Notes under the pieces: generated by a model
Database searches by the model: none
Seen by the model: only the letters and a program-made list of their open reading frames with translations
Told to the model about the DNA's origin: nothing
Program-made: the position numbers and the translations under genes
In this document: positions 9,170 through 18,126 of the stretch, piece after piece
How positions within the stretch are numbered: the first letter of the stretch is position 1
How the letters are laid out: every line of letters starts with the position of its first letter
NCBI RefSeq assembly: GCF_000826685.1
Contig: NZ_JROO01000008.1
Span: 1-60,883 of the forward strand
Direction of reading: 5' to 3'
DNA: 60,883 bases
From: Streptomonospora alba
Lineage (GTDB): Bacteria; Actinomycetota; Actinomycetes; Streptosporangiales; Streptosporangiaceae

Positions 9170-10079
9170 GGGGGCGCACCACCGGCGCGGCGCGTGCGGC
9201 CAGGGCGAACCCGGGCCGCTCGGAGGAGGCGATGGTCGCCTCGACGACCGCTGTGGAGGGGACGCCGTCGCGAACGCCCAGCGGGGTCGCGTGGGTCTCC
9301 ACGACGCTTCCCTCCCCTTCGCCTTCGATGATGTGCATGGCCACGGTGCGCGGCTCCGGGCAGCTGAACGCGGCCCGGACGGGCACCCCCCACCGGCCCG
9401 CGACCTTGAAGGCCACCTCCGCGACCATCCGGTCGGGGTCCGCATCGCTTCCCGACGCCGTCTCGGTGACGCGCAGGCCCACGAAGGAGTAGGGGTGGAA
9501 CCACGAGCCGTGCCAGGGGTCGAGCCTGTTGGCCACCACGTCCTCGGGTTCGCAGCGCCCGGCAAGGCTCTCCACCGCCGTGAGGGTCGTGGCCGACGCG
9601 GGCCGTTCGGGCAGGACGGGGCGGGGGAGCGGTTCCTCGCCGCCGATCCCGTCGAGGCGCACCCACGCCAGCGTCCCGTCGTCGTAGGCGGGATGAGGCC
9701 GCCACCCGGGGAAGCCCTCCGGCCCCAGGTCCAGGCCGTGCCAGCGGCACACCAGCCTCCCCGAGTCGACGGCGCCCCGGCACAGCGGTGCTCCCAAATG
9801 CGGGCAGGCGCCGGGTGCCGCGTGCAGTCGCCCCTCGCCGTCCCGCCAGGCGACGACCTCGGTGCCGGCGACCATCCGTCCGAACGGGCGCCCGGGACGG
9901 ACCTCCGCGCTGGCGGCGAGCACGTACCAGTTGCCGGACGGGCGAGCCAGTGCACGCGTGACAGCGGACCCGATCACGCCGGGGGAGGCCTCGCGCCACG
10001 TAGGGCTCTGTCGGCTCCACCGCGTCGCGGGCAGCCTGCGCAAGGGGAACCGCCTGGGCTCGGAACCGGGCAGGGACAT
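9075..10079 (-). CDS. Rieske [2Fe-2S] protein (DUF5914-like) of the carotenoid cluster
   Basis: The 334-residue protein has a Rieske cluster site with both ligand pairs: CPHLGAPLC near residue 90 and CRWHG near residue 110. A long C-terminal domain of unknown fold follows. Similar Rieske/DUF5914 proteins occur in carotenoid clusters of actinomycetes; the substrate is not known to me. Ring hydroxylation or electron delivery to CrtU-type chemistry are only possibilities. The start at 10079 is preferred over the ATG at 10088 because ggagg lies about nine bases before it. It is downstream of crtB with a gap of about 50 bases, so likely part of the crtE-I-B operon. Confidence 0.8.
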   Translation of the reverse strand: MSLPGSEPRRFPLRRLPATRWSRQSPTWREASPGVIGSAVTRALARPSGNWYVLAASAEVRPGRPFGRMVAGTEVVAWRDGEGRLHAAPGACPHLGAPLCRGAVDSGRLVCRWHGLDLGPEGFPGWRPHPAYDDGTLAWVRLDGIGGEEPLPRPVLPERPASATTLTAVESLAGRCEPEDVVANRLDPWHGSWFHPYSFVGLRVTETASGSDADPDRMVAEVAFKVAGRWGVPVRAAFSCPEPRTVAMHIIEGEGEGSVVETHATPLGVRDGVPSTAVVEATIASSERPGFALAARAAPVVRPLMRAAARRLWRDDLSYAERRYTLRTSGRWPG

Positions 10080-10128
10080 GTTCGACATCCTCCACGTCCT
10101 CAGGGCGGGTACCGGGGCGCCTGTGCGG

Positions 10129-11070
10129 TCATGTGCCGAACGCGCGCGCCATCAGCGCTCGGCCCAGTGCGGGCACCGCGGTACGCGCACGGTGGGAGCG
10201 CGCGACACGGTGGCGGCGCGACCATACGTCGTACTCGGCTTGCTCGATCTCGTCCAGGATGCCCCGGTACAACCGCAGGGCGGTTTCGACACACGGCCGC
10301 GCGACCGCGGAGAGCATCGCGCACCCCGGCTCGGCTTCGCGGTAGACCGCGCGGTTGAAGGCGGCCACCTCCGCCAGGGCCCGGCGCACACGGGTGTCCT
10401 GCAGGCGTGTACGGCGGCAGCGCAGCAGCAGTTCGCGGTCGACACCGTGGTGGGCCAGGACGTCGGCGGGAAGGTAGACCCTGCCCCGGTCGAGGTCTTC
10501 GGCGAGGTCGCGCAGGAAGTTGGTCAGCTGGAAGGCCGTACCCAGCGCCGCCGCGTGCGGCTCCGCCTCGGACCGGGGCACGACGGTCCCCAGGACGGGA
10601 AGGACCTGCAGGCCGATCACAGCGGCCGAGCCGTAGGTGTAGTCGCTGAGTTCCGCGTAGTCGGCATAGCCGGTGACGGTCAGGTCCAAGCGCATCGACC
10701 GCATGAACGCGGTGAAGTACTCCGCGGGGATCGCGTAGCGCCGGGCGGTGTCGGCCAGGGCCCGCACCGGCGGAGCCTGCGCCCGCCCGCCGGACAGGGC
10801 CGCCTCCAGATCCCGCTCGACGCCGTCGAGCAGTGCCGCAGTGTGTTCCGCCGTCTGCCCCGCTTCGGGTTCGTCGACCATGTCGTCCACCCACCGGGCG
10901 AATCCGTACAGGGCGTGGACGGCCGGTCGGCGTCCGGCGGGAAGCACCCGGGTGGCCAGGTAGTACGTGCGCCCGTGGCGGGCGTGCAGCGCGCGGCTGT
11001 GCGCGTAGTCCCGGCGCAGCGCAGCCTCGGTGATGCCCGCCGCGTCGAGCTCGGCGGCCGCTCCCATCAT
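10129..11070 (-). CDS. crtB: Phytoene synthase
   Basis: The 313-residue squalene/phytoene synthase condenses two GGPP molecules head to head into phytoene. Both aspartate-rich Mg-binding motifs are visible: WVDDMVDEP near residue 60 and [20 protein letters not shown] near residue 175. The N-terminal [11 protein letters not shown] is a family mark. The ATG-ATG start overlaps the crtI TGA (ATGA), so translation is coupled within crtE-crtI-crtB. The catalytic residues look intact. Confidence 0.95.
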   Translation of the reverse strand: MMGAAAELDAAGITEAALRRDYAHSRALHARHGRTYYLATRVLPAGRRPAVHALYGFARWVDDMVDEPEAGQTAEHTAALLDGVERDLEAALSGGRAQAPPVRALADTARRYAIPAEYFTAFMRSMRLDLTVTGYADYAELSDYTYGSAAVIGLQVLPVLGTVVPRSEAEPHAAALGTAFQLTNFLRDLAEDLDRGRVYLPADVLAHHGVDRELLLRCRRTRLQDTRVRRALAEVAAFNRAVYREAEPGCAMLSAVARPCVETALRLYRGILDEIEQAEYDVWSRRHRVARSHRARTAVPALGRALMARAFGT

Positions 11071-12587
11071 CGTGCCCCCTTCCCCGCGGCGGCCGCGCCC
11101 GTGATCCGGGCGGCCGCCAGTTTCCCGCTCACCAGGGCCGTGGGGAGTCCGACACCCGGGGTGGTGCCGCACCCGGCCAGAACCGCGTTGCTGGTGCCCG
11201 CTACGCGGTTGCGCGGCCGGAACGGGCCTGTCTGGGCCAAGGTGTGCGACGCGGCGAAGGGGGTGCCGTAGGCCATGCCTCTGCGCGACCAGTCCAGCGG
11301 AGTCGTCAGCCGCTCGGCCACGATCGCGGATCCGAACCCCTCCAGACCCCGCTGCTCCAGTGTCCGGACGAGGGCGTCGCGGTAGCCGTCCGCCGCACGT
11401 CGCCAATCGACGCCGCCGGCGCGCAGGTTGGGGCACGGCGCCAGCACGTAGTACAGCTCGCGCCCCGGGGGCGCCAGTGCGGGGTCCGTGGCGGTGGGGC
11501 GGGTGACGAGCAGGGAGGGGTCGCTCATGGTCGTGCCGCGTCGGCAGATCTCCTCGAAGGTCTCCTCCCAAGCGGCGCCGAAGGAGATGGTGTGGTGCGG
11601 CGTCTCGGCCCACGCGCGGTCGACCCCGGCGTGCAGAACCACCGCGGAGGGGGAGAAGCGCAGCGGGACCGGGCGCCACGGAGTTCGCCCGAGCAGGCGG
11701 TAGGCCATGGGCAGATCGGGGGTGAGGACCACCGCGTCGCAACCGAGCCGGAGGCCCTCGGCCGTCTCGACCGCGGTGATCCGGTCTCCGCGGCGCTCCA
11801 GGCGCCGCACGTCCTGGCCGTAGTACAGGGTTCCGCCGGCGTCGGCCACGGCGTCGGCGAGCGCGTCGCTCAGCGCCCGCATGCCGCCCATCGGGAAGTA
11901 CACGCCCGCGACGGTGTCCATGTAGGCGATGACGGCGTAGGCCGCCAGCGCCCGCTGCGGGGCCACGCCGGCGTAGAGGGACTGGAACGAGAAGATCCGG
12001 CGCAGGCGCTCGTCGGAGACGAAGCGCCCGACGGCCGGTGCGAGGCGTCCGAAACCGCCCATGGCGGCCAGCTGTGCGAGTTCCGGGGTGAGCAGCTGCA
12101 GCGGCGAGTCGAAGTTCGCGTCGATGAACGAGCGCATCTGGAGCCGGTAGAGCCGGTTCAGCCAGTCGCGCAGCCGCAGGTAGCCCCGGGCGTCGGCGCC
12201 GCCGGCCTTGCAGGCGATCTCCTCGGCCATGGCATCGGCGTCCGTGTGCACGTCGATGGTGGAGCCGTCGGCGAACCGGGCGCGGTAGGCGGGGTCGAGT
12301 CGGACGAGGTCCAGGCGGCGGCCGAGGGAGTCGCCCACGGCCGACAGGGCCTCGTCGATCAGGTGCGGCATGGTCAGCACCGTCGGTCCCGTGTCCATGC
12401 GGAACCCGTCTGCGTCGTCGCGGCCTGCGCGCCCGCCCGGATGCCCGTCGCGTTCGACGATCGCCACGGACCGCCCGGCCCCCAGCAGGTGCAGCGCGGC
12501 GGCGAGTCCGGACAGGCCGGCGCCGACGACCACGACGCGGTCGGTGCGTCCGGGAACGGTACGCGTCCGGGGTACGCGCGGCTTCAT
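11067..12587 (-). CDS. crtI: Phytoene desaturase
   Basis: The 506-residue FAD-dependent CrtI-type desaturase converts phytoene to lycopene in successive steps. The N-terminal FAD motif is [20 protein letters not shown] with GHPGGRAGR, followed by the [10 protein letters not shown] block. The C-terminal bacterial-type signature ends in [20 protein letters not shown]. Length is normal for the family. It sits between crtE (103 bases upstream) and crtB (overlapping), consistent with one operon read leftward. Confidence 0.95.
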   Translation of the reverse strand: MKPRVPRTRTVPGRTDRVVVVGAGLSGLAAALHLLGAGRSVAIVERDGHPGGRAGRDDADGFRMDTGPTVLTMPHLIDEALSAVGDSLGRRLDLVRLDPAYRARFADGSTIDVHTDADAMAEEIACKAGGADARGYLRLRDWLNRLYRLQMRSFIDANFDSPLQLLTPELAQLAAMGGFGRLAPAVGRFVSDERLRRIFSFQSLYAGVAPQRALAAYAVIAYMDTVAGVYFPMGGMRALSDALADAVADAGGTLYYGQDVRRLERRGDRITAVETAEGLRLGCDAVVLTPDLPMAYRLLGRTPWRPVPLRFSPSAVVLHAGVDRAWAETPHHTISFGAAWEETFEEICRRGTTMSDPSLLVTRPTATDPALAPPGRELYYVLAPCPNLRAGGVDWRRAADGYRDALVRTLEQRGLEGFGSAIVAERLTTPLDWSRRGMAYGTPFAASHTLAQTGPFRPRNRVAGTSNAVLAGCGTTPGVGLPTALVSGKLAAARITGAAAAGKGAR

Positions 12588-12690
12588 GGGCTCTCTTCTC
12601 TGTCGGGCGGGTTGCGGGGCTCGGATCCGGGCCTGGGCCGCGGAGTGCGTTGCCGCCTGCTGCCGGCCGCCTCCGGTACGCCTAGGTTCT

Positions 12691-13848
12691 TCAGCTCGCG
12701 CGTGTGATCACCCCGTGTGCCCGCCGCCGGAGTTCCTCGTAGGCCGCCGGGGTGATGGGCGCATCCGCCAGGGAGCGCGTCCCCGCGTCCACCAGCGCGG
12801 CGAGGCGCTGTTCCACGGCCTGCCGGGCACCCAGGGCCACCAGGAGGTCGGCGACGGTGCGCACGTCGGCGTCGGTGAGCCCGGGGTCGCCGATCGCCGA
12901 GTCCAGCGCCTGCACCGCGTCGCGGTCCCCGCGGGCGCGTGCTCGCCGCAGGCCTACGGCCAGGAGCAGCGTGCGCTTGCCTTCCCGCAGGTCGGCGCCG
13001 ACCGCCTTACCCGTCTGCGCGGGGTCGCCGTACAGGTCGAGCAGATCGTCGCGCAGCTGGTAGGCGGAACCGATCGCCTCCCCGAAGCGGCGCAGGGCCG
13101 AAACGACCTCCTCGCTCGCGTCGGCCAGGGCCGCGCCCAGGTGCAGCGGGCGCTCGGCGCTGTAGGCGGCCGTCTTCAGCCGGTTGATGCGCAGCGGGGT
13201 GGACTCCGCCTCATCGGAGCGCGCCTGGGAGCGCAGGTCCAGGAACTGGCCGACCACCATCTCCGTGTGCATGGCCCGCCAGGGCCTGCGTGCCCGCTCC
13301 CGGGCGGCGGGCATGCGGCTCAGGGCCTCGGTGAACATGTCCTCGGCCCATACCAGGGCGAGATCGGCGGCGAGCAGGGCGGTGTTCTCCCCGTAGCGAT
13401 CGGGGTCGCCGAACCATCCCTGCGTCCGGTGGTCCTCCGCGAACCGCACATGGGCGGCCGGTGTGCCGCGGCGTACAGTGGAGCGGTCCATGACGTCGTC
13501 CTGGATCAGGGCGAACGCCTGGACGAGCTCCAGCGCCGAGCCGGCGCGCAGCGCAGCGGCGGCCTCGGGGCCGTCCTCGGCGCCGCCCGCGGCACGCCAG
13601 CCCCACCATGCGAAGGTCGGCCGGATCCGCTTGCCGCCTTCGAGGACGAACCGGGCCAGCCGGTCGAAGACCTCGTCGGCGAAATCCGCGTCCAGGCCCG
13701 CGACGGCGGACCCCCGCCGGGCCAGGAAGTCCTGGAGGTGCCCAGTGACGGCCGCGCGCAGCGGGTCCTGCCCGTCCGCCGCGGAGCAGGGCGCTTCCTG
13801 CCGCGTCCGCGCGTCTTGGCTCCGTACCCGCGATCCGGGTGTCGTCAT
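12691..13848 (-). CDS. crtE: Geranylgeranyl diphosphate synthase (polyprenyl synthase)
   Basis: The 385-residue isoprenyl diphosphate synthase supplies GGPP to phytoene synthase. The first aspartate-rich motif is QDDVMDRSTVRRG and the second is YQLRDDLLDLYGD, with GGKRIRPTFAWWGW at the substrate-binding lysine/arginine. An aggagg ribosome-binding site lies five bases before the ATG. Longer upstream frames are rejected because they run through a region of different composition. It is the first gene of the leftward crtE-I-B-Rieske operon. Confidence 0.93.
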   Translation of the reverse strand: MTTPGSRVRSQDARTRQEAPCSAADGQDPLRAAVTGHLQDFLARRGSAVAGLDADFADEVFDRLARFVLEGGKRIRPTFAWWGWRAAGGAEDGPEAAAALRAGSALELVQAFALIQDDVMDRSTVRRGTPAAHVRFAEDHRTQGWFGDPDRYGENTALLAADLALVWAEDMFTEALSRMPAARERARRPWRAMHTEMVVGQFLDLRSQARSDEAESTPLRINRLKTAAYSAERPLHLGAALADASEEVVSALRRFGEAIGSAYQLRDDLLDLYGDPAQTGKAVGADLREGKRTLLLAVGLRRARARGDRDAVQALDSAIGDPGLTDADVRTVADLLVALGARQAVEQRLAALVDAGTRSLADAPITPAAYEELRRRAHGVITRAS

Positions 13849-15152
13849 GCCGTCCTCCTGGACCACGTGTCGCGTGCGTCGCTGCCGCCGGGTTCGCTCG
13901 AAAGCGAGAGGCCCCCGTTCTGTGCTGCGCTTGCGGACGTTGTTCGAGAGCGGACGGCCGGTTGCGGTCGGTGCGTAACGCCGGTGGGCTCGCAAGCCCG
14001 GACGGAACGGACGGGGCCGCCGAGCGCGGGCGAGGCGCCGACGGTTCGGTCGTGCGTGCCGGCGACCGCCGCGAGTACGGACGACGCGCGAAGCGGTGCC
14101 GGGCTGCCATGGCCGGTTCTCCGAGGAAGGGTCCGAGAGTATCGCCGACCGGGGCGCCGGGTGTCTGCGGCACGCCGACCGGGGCCGCGATCGCCGCAGG
14201 TGACGACGCCGGACGCGCAGGTGTCGGACGTTCGCGGTGCCCCGTCCGGAGCGCGCGTGCGCTCGCGTTCCTCGGCGGCGTCGCTTGGCCCCGAGGGCGG
14301 TTTCCCGGATCAAGGGGCCGCCGCTTTCCGCAACGGGATGCGAAGGGATTCGATGCGGCAAAGCACCCGGCGTCCGTTTTCCCCGAAGGGCGTGTGAGCC
14401 GCTGCCCTTCGGCGGTGAGAACATTTTTCCGGCGCGCGCCGGTAGGGGAAATTTTTCGCGCCCCTCCCGAAGCGGCGTCCTCGGCGGGCCGGCGAAGCGC
14501 GCCCGGGGATCGGTGCGGGTTCACCTCGCATTATCCGGGAAGAATTGCGTGGTCGGGTGCCGAGTCGAGTCGGACACCTCAACGAAAGGGTGCCGACCGC
14601 TCCGCCGATCCGTCAAGTGTGCATGGTCGGCCGCTCCCCGCCATCCGGAGGCCTCTGTCCCCGCAGCAGGCGCACGGCGTTTTTCCGGCGCCACACAGTC
14701 TACAGTCGACATTTATCCGAGGTCTCCCGGTCCGGCCTCACCCGCCCTCGCCTCGCTCTGACTTCCCTGGCCATGGACGCCGACAGACCTCGCAAGTCTT
14801 CCTAAACCGGATATTCTTCACTGGAAATCTGCGACAGGGTACACCACAAAAAGGGCTCTGTGTCGTTCTGGCCTGCCCTTGTTTAATGTGCCGCAGAACG
14901 TCGAACTCGTTCGACGCGGCGGGCGGGGCCCGCTTTTTTGCACGTGCATTGGGGGGTGCGATCACGTCGAAAGTGCTGGCGGGAACGGTGAATACGCACG
15001 GGGAGTGCCGGAAAAATGATCACCCGCCTCGCAAAAGTTGATCTCGAGTAACCGGGGGCCGATAAAAAAATGCGGGCAAAGGTGTGGACCGCGACTTAAG
15101 CCCTATGTCAGGATCTGAAAAGTCGCTGACCGAGACGACCGAGGGAGTTCGT
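13849..15152. promoter_or_regulatory. Large control region between the carotenoid and lanthipeptide operons
   Basis: About 1.3 kb lacks a credible gene. It separates the divergent crtE and lanKC operons. From about 14380 to 15110 the DNA is clearly richer in A/T than its surroundings, with runs such as tttttt and aaaaaaa, so it should hold the promoters of both operons. An intrinsic terminator lies at 14919-14939 and an exact inverted repeat (cgtcgaac..gttcgacg) at 14899-14916. A 10-bp palindrome tgcacgtgca lies at 14939-14948. I see no MerR/LitR-type regulator gene here. Confidence 0.55.
14919..14939 (+). terminator. Intrinsic terminator inside the lanthipeptide upstream region
   Basis: A perfect stem gcggg c / g cccgc with a ggg loop is followed directly by six T residues. 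This is an unusually clean rho-independent terminator for such GC-rich DNA. No protein gene ends upstream on this strand. It must stop either a small RNA or a leader transcript starting in the A/T-rich region. Confidence 0.6.
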
Positions 15153-17813
15153 GTGATCAAGGGGTACGGTGTGTTCTGCGACGCCGACCGCCATTTCTAT
15201 GACACGCCCCACCGGCTTTGGTCGGGCTCCGGTTCCTCCGGAACGGTCGGCGGACACGACCGCGTATTCGAAACGGCTGAGCGGCCGGTCCCCGAAGGGT
15301 GGCAGAGCCACCGCGCCGGCGATTGGCTGGCACTGCGCCCCGTGGAGCCCCGCCTGCCGGAGCAGGGGTGGAAGATCCACGTCTCCGCCTGCCTGGACAA
15401 CGCGGAATCGATCCTCGCCCGGGTCTGGGACTACTGCGTGGCGCACTACGTCTCGTTCAAGTTCGTTCCCACCCGGTATCTGCTGCACAACCGGAACGCC
15501 AAGTACGCCGACCGCGGGAGCAGCGGGAAGTTCATCACCGTCTACCCGGCCGACGAGGCCGAGTGCGCCTCGGTCGCCGCCGGTCTGGACGCCCTCGTGG
15601 GCGGCGAACCCGGCCCCTACGTGCTCAGCGACGTGCGCTGGAACGCGGGGCCGGTCCACCTGCGCTACGGGAGCTTCACCAGGCGGCACTGCTACGACGA
15701 GCACGGCGAGCCGGTGCCCGCGCTGGAGAACGCCGACGGCGTGCTCGTGCCCGACCGGCGCGGCCCGGTCTTCCAGACGCCGGAGTGGGTGACCGTCCCC
15801 GACTTCCTGCGTCCGCACCTGGAGGCGCGCAGCGCCGTCGACGTCACCGGGCTGCCGTACGACATCGAGCGCGCCCTGCACTTCTCCAACGGAGGCGGGG
15901 TCTACGCCGGGCGGGACCGGCGCACCGACGAGGCCGTGGTGCTCAAGGAGGGCCGGCCGCACGCCGGTCTGGCCGCCGACGGCGCCGACGCGGTGCACCG
16001 CCTGGAGCGCGAGCGCGCAGCCCTGGAGCGGCTCTCCGGCCTGGACTGCACCCCCGAGGTCAAGGACGTCTTCACCCTCGGCGACCACCGCTTCCTGGTG
16101 ATGGAGTACATCCACGGCACGCCGTTGAACTCCTTCTTCGCCCATCGCCATCCGCTGGTCGAGCCCGACCCCGCACCGGAGAAGCTGAGGGAGTACGGCC
16201 GGTGGGCGATGCGCCTGCACGGACTCGTGGAGGAGGCCGTCGAGGCGGTGCACGCGCGCGGCATCGTCTTCAACGACCTGCACCTCTTCAACATCGTGGT
16301 CTCCGAGGACGAGTCCTCCGTGGTGCTGCTGGACTTCGAGGCCGCGCGTAACGCCGAGGAGGACGTCCGCCAGACGGTCGCCAACCCGGGCTTCGTCGCC
16401 CCGCGCGAGCGCCGCGGCTTCGACGTGGACCGGTACGCACTGGCCTGCCTGCGCATCGCCCTCTTCCTGCCCCTGACCAGCCTGTTCGCCGTGGACCGGA
16501 CCAAAGCCGGGCACCTGGCCGAGGAGGCCGCGCGCATCTTCCCCGAGGCCCGGGAGTTCCTGGACCTCGGCGTGGCGGAGATCCTGCGCGATCCGGACGG
16601 CGGACCAGGCGGGGGCGCGCCTTCCCCGGGAGCGCTCGCTGCGGGCGCCGGCGCGCACGACCCCTACCCGCCGGCCGACCCGGGGGACTGGCCGGGCTGC
16701 CGGGACTCGATGGTCCGCGCCGTCCTCGCCTCGGCCACCCCCGACCGCGACGACCGCTACTTTCCCGGCGACATCGTCCAGTTCTCGACGGCGGGCGGCG
16801 GCCTCTCCTTCGGCTACGGCGCGGCCGGGGTGCTCTACGCCCTCGCCGAGAGCGGCGCCCCACGATGCCCCGAGGCAGAGGAATGGCTGCTACGCCACAG
16901 CAAGGAGCCCGAGTCGGGAACCCCCCTGGGATTCTTCTCCGGACTCGCGGGCGTGTCCTGGACTCTCGACCGCCTCGATCACCGGGAGCGCTCCCTGGAG
17001 CTGGCCGGACTGGTCCTCGCGCAGCCCTGGGAGGGCTTGGGCCCCGGACTGCACGACGGGACGGCCGGAATCGGGCTGGCCCTGGACTCCCTGGCGGCCG
17101 ACAGCGGAGAGGCGGAGCTGCGCTCGGGCGCGCTGCGCTGCGCGGAGCTGGCCGCGGACCGCTTCCTCGGCGCCCCGCCCGAGCGGCGCCGCGCCGGCCT
17201 GCTCTACGGGGGCGCGGGCGTGGCCCTGCTCTGCCTGCGCCTGTACGAGCGGGGCGGTGACACCGCGCTGCTCGACCTGGCCCAGCGCGCACTTCGGGCC
17301 GACCTCGACCGCTGCGTCACCGGAGCCTTCGGCACGCTGCAGGTGGACGAGGGATGGCGGACCATGCCTTACCTCGGTGCGGGCAGCGTCGGGGTGGGGA
17401 TGGTGCTCGACGACTACCTGGAGCACCGTTCCGACGAGGCGTTCGAGCGGGCCCGGCCGGAGATCGTCGGTGCCGCGCGGTCCGGCTTCTACGCCCAGCC
17501 CGGCCTCTTCCGCGGCTTGGCGGGCATGGTCCTCTACCTCAGCCGCACGACGGCCCCCGGACCCGGTACCGGCCCCGGGCAGGTGCGCCGCCAGATCGAG
17601 GCCCTGTCCCGGTACGCCATGCGCTACCAGGGCCACCTGGCCTTTCCGGGAGAGCAGCTGATGCGGCTCTCCATGGACCTTTCCACGGGCACCGCGGGAT
17701 GCCTCCTCGCGCTCGCCGCAGCGCAGAGCGGACAACCCGCCGGGCTGCCCTTCCTTCCTCCGCTGCGGCGGACCCAGAACCGGCCAGTGCCATGGTCCGG
17801 AACAAATGAATAA
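15153..17813 (+). CDS. Class III lanthipeptide synthetase LanKC (RamC/AmfT type)
   Basis: The 886-residue trifunctional enzyme phosphorylates Ser/Thr of the precursor, eliminates phosphate and cyclises. The N-terminal lyase region begins IKGYGVFCDADRHFYDTPHR. The kinase domain shows the ATP lysine in VVLKEGRPH near residue 265, the catalytic loop VFNDLHLFNIVV near 375 and the metal motif LLDFEAARN near 394. The LanC-like cyclase domain (GLHDGTAGIGLAL, LLYGGAGVALLCL, FRGLAGMVLYLSR) appears to lack the zinc Cys-Cys-His set, as in class III. I use the GTG at 15153, which has gagggag upstream and matches the usual N-terminus. The precursor gene follows 34 bases later. Confidence 0.93.
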   Translation: MIKGYGVFCDADRHFYDTPHRLWSGSGSSGTVGGHDRVFETAERPVPEGWQSHRAGDWLALRPVEPRLPEQGWKIHVSACLDNAESILARVWDYCVAHYVSFKFVPTRYLLHNRNAKYADRGSSGKFITVYPADEAECASVAAGLDALVGGEPGPYVLSDVRWNAGPVHLRYGSFTRRHCYDEHGEPVPALENADGVLVPDRRGPVFQTPEWVTVPDFLRPHLEARSAVDVTGLPYDIERALHFSNGGGVYAGRDRRTDEAVVLKEGRPHAGLAADGADAVHRLERERAALERLSGLDCTPEVKDVFTLGDHRFLVMEYIHGTPLNSFFAHRHPLVEPDPAPEKLREYGRWAMRLHGLVEEAVEAVHARGIVFNDLHLFNIVVSEDESSVVLLDFEAARNAEEDVRQTVANPGFVAPRERRGFDVDRYALACLRIALFLPLTSLFAVDRTKAGHLAEEAARIFPEAREFLDLGVAEILRDPDGGPGGGAPSPGALAAGAGAHDPYPPADPGDWPGCRDSMVRAVLASATPDRDDRYFPGDIVQFSTAGGGLSFGYGAAGVLYALAESGAPRCPEAEEWLLRHSKEPESGTPLGFFSGLAGVSWTLDRLDHRERSLELAGLVLAQPWEGLGPGLHDGTAGIGLALDSLAADSGEAELRSGALRCAELAADRFLGAPPERRRAGLLYGGAGVALLCLRLYERGGDTALLDLAQRALRADLDRCVTGAFGTLQVDEGWRTMPYLGAGSVGVGMVLDDYLEHRSDEAFERARPEIVGAARSGFYAQPGLFRGLAGMVLYLSRTTAPGPGTGPGQVRRQIEALSRYAMRYQGHLAFPGEQLMRLSMDLSTGTAGCLLALAAAQSGQPAGLPFLPPLRRTQNRPVPWSGTNE

Positions 17814-17847
17814 AGACAGCAGATTATCGAAAGAAAGGATAGCAGCC

Positions 17848-17973
17848 ATGACTCTGCTCGACCTTCAGTCCCTGGAGACCGTCAACGAGGCGCGCGGCGA
17901 GATCGCCCACGGCAGCGAGGCCAGCCTCCTGCTGTGCGGTGACAGCAGCCTGAGCGTCACCACCTGCAACTAG
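17848..17973 (+). CDS. SapB/AmfS-like class III lanthipeptide precursor
   Basis: The 41-residue precursor has a leader with the class III LanKC recognition block LLDLQSLE and then a core of about 21 residues beginning HGSEASLLLC and ending GDSSLSVTTCN. The core contains two S-x2-S-x3-C units (Ser23/Ser26/Cys30 and Ser33/Ser36/Cys40), the pattern cyclised by LanKC enzymes to lanthionine or labionin rings. From memory, SapB of Streptomyces coelicolor differs at only a few core positions. The peptide is therefore expected to be a surfactant aiding aerial growth. A gaaagg ribosome-binding site precedes the ATG. The function is inferred from homology. Confidence 0.93.
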   Translation: MTLLDLQSLETVNEARGEIAHGSEASLLLCGDSSLSVTTCN

Positions 17974-18006
17974 GGGCGCGCCGCGTGTGAGCGCGGCGTG
18001 AGCGAG

Positions 18007-18095
18007 CCGCGGGGCCGGATCGCCGGTCCCGCGGCGTCGGGTCCGGTGCACGGACCCTCCCCTCGGTCCGGCGGCGCCCGCGAGCGCCGCCGGAC
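18007..18095 (+). promoter_or_regulatory. Two strong hairpins between the precursor and exporter genes
   Basis: The first stem pairs 18007-18018 with 18023-18034 (12 bp with one G-U, loop atcg). The second pairs 18066-18077 with 18084-18095 (perfect 12 bp, loop ccgcga). No T tract follows. They probably act as partial terminators or as RNA stabilisers that leave the precursor mRNA in excess over the exporter mRNA. Confidence 0.6.
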
Positions 18096-18126
18096 TCCGC
18101 CACGAGCCCTGCAGGAAGGCGACCGA

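Noticed and set aside
7376-9955. 859-codon minus-strand frame over crtT, crtU and the Rieske gene
   Set aside because: It is antisense to clear enzyme genes and has no recognisable domain.
14899-14916. Inverted repeat cgtcgaac..gttcgacg as a LexA box
   Set aside because: The LexA consensus of these bacteria has four bases between GAAC and GTTC. Here only two separate them, and no SOS gene is adjacent.
13839-15041. A 400-codon open frame between crtE and lanKC
   Set aside because: It has no ribosome-binding site, no domain, and runs through an A/T-rich region and a terminator. Long random frames are expected in high-GC DNA.
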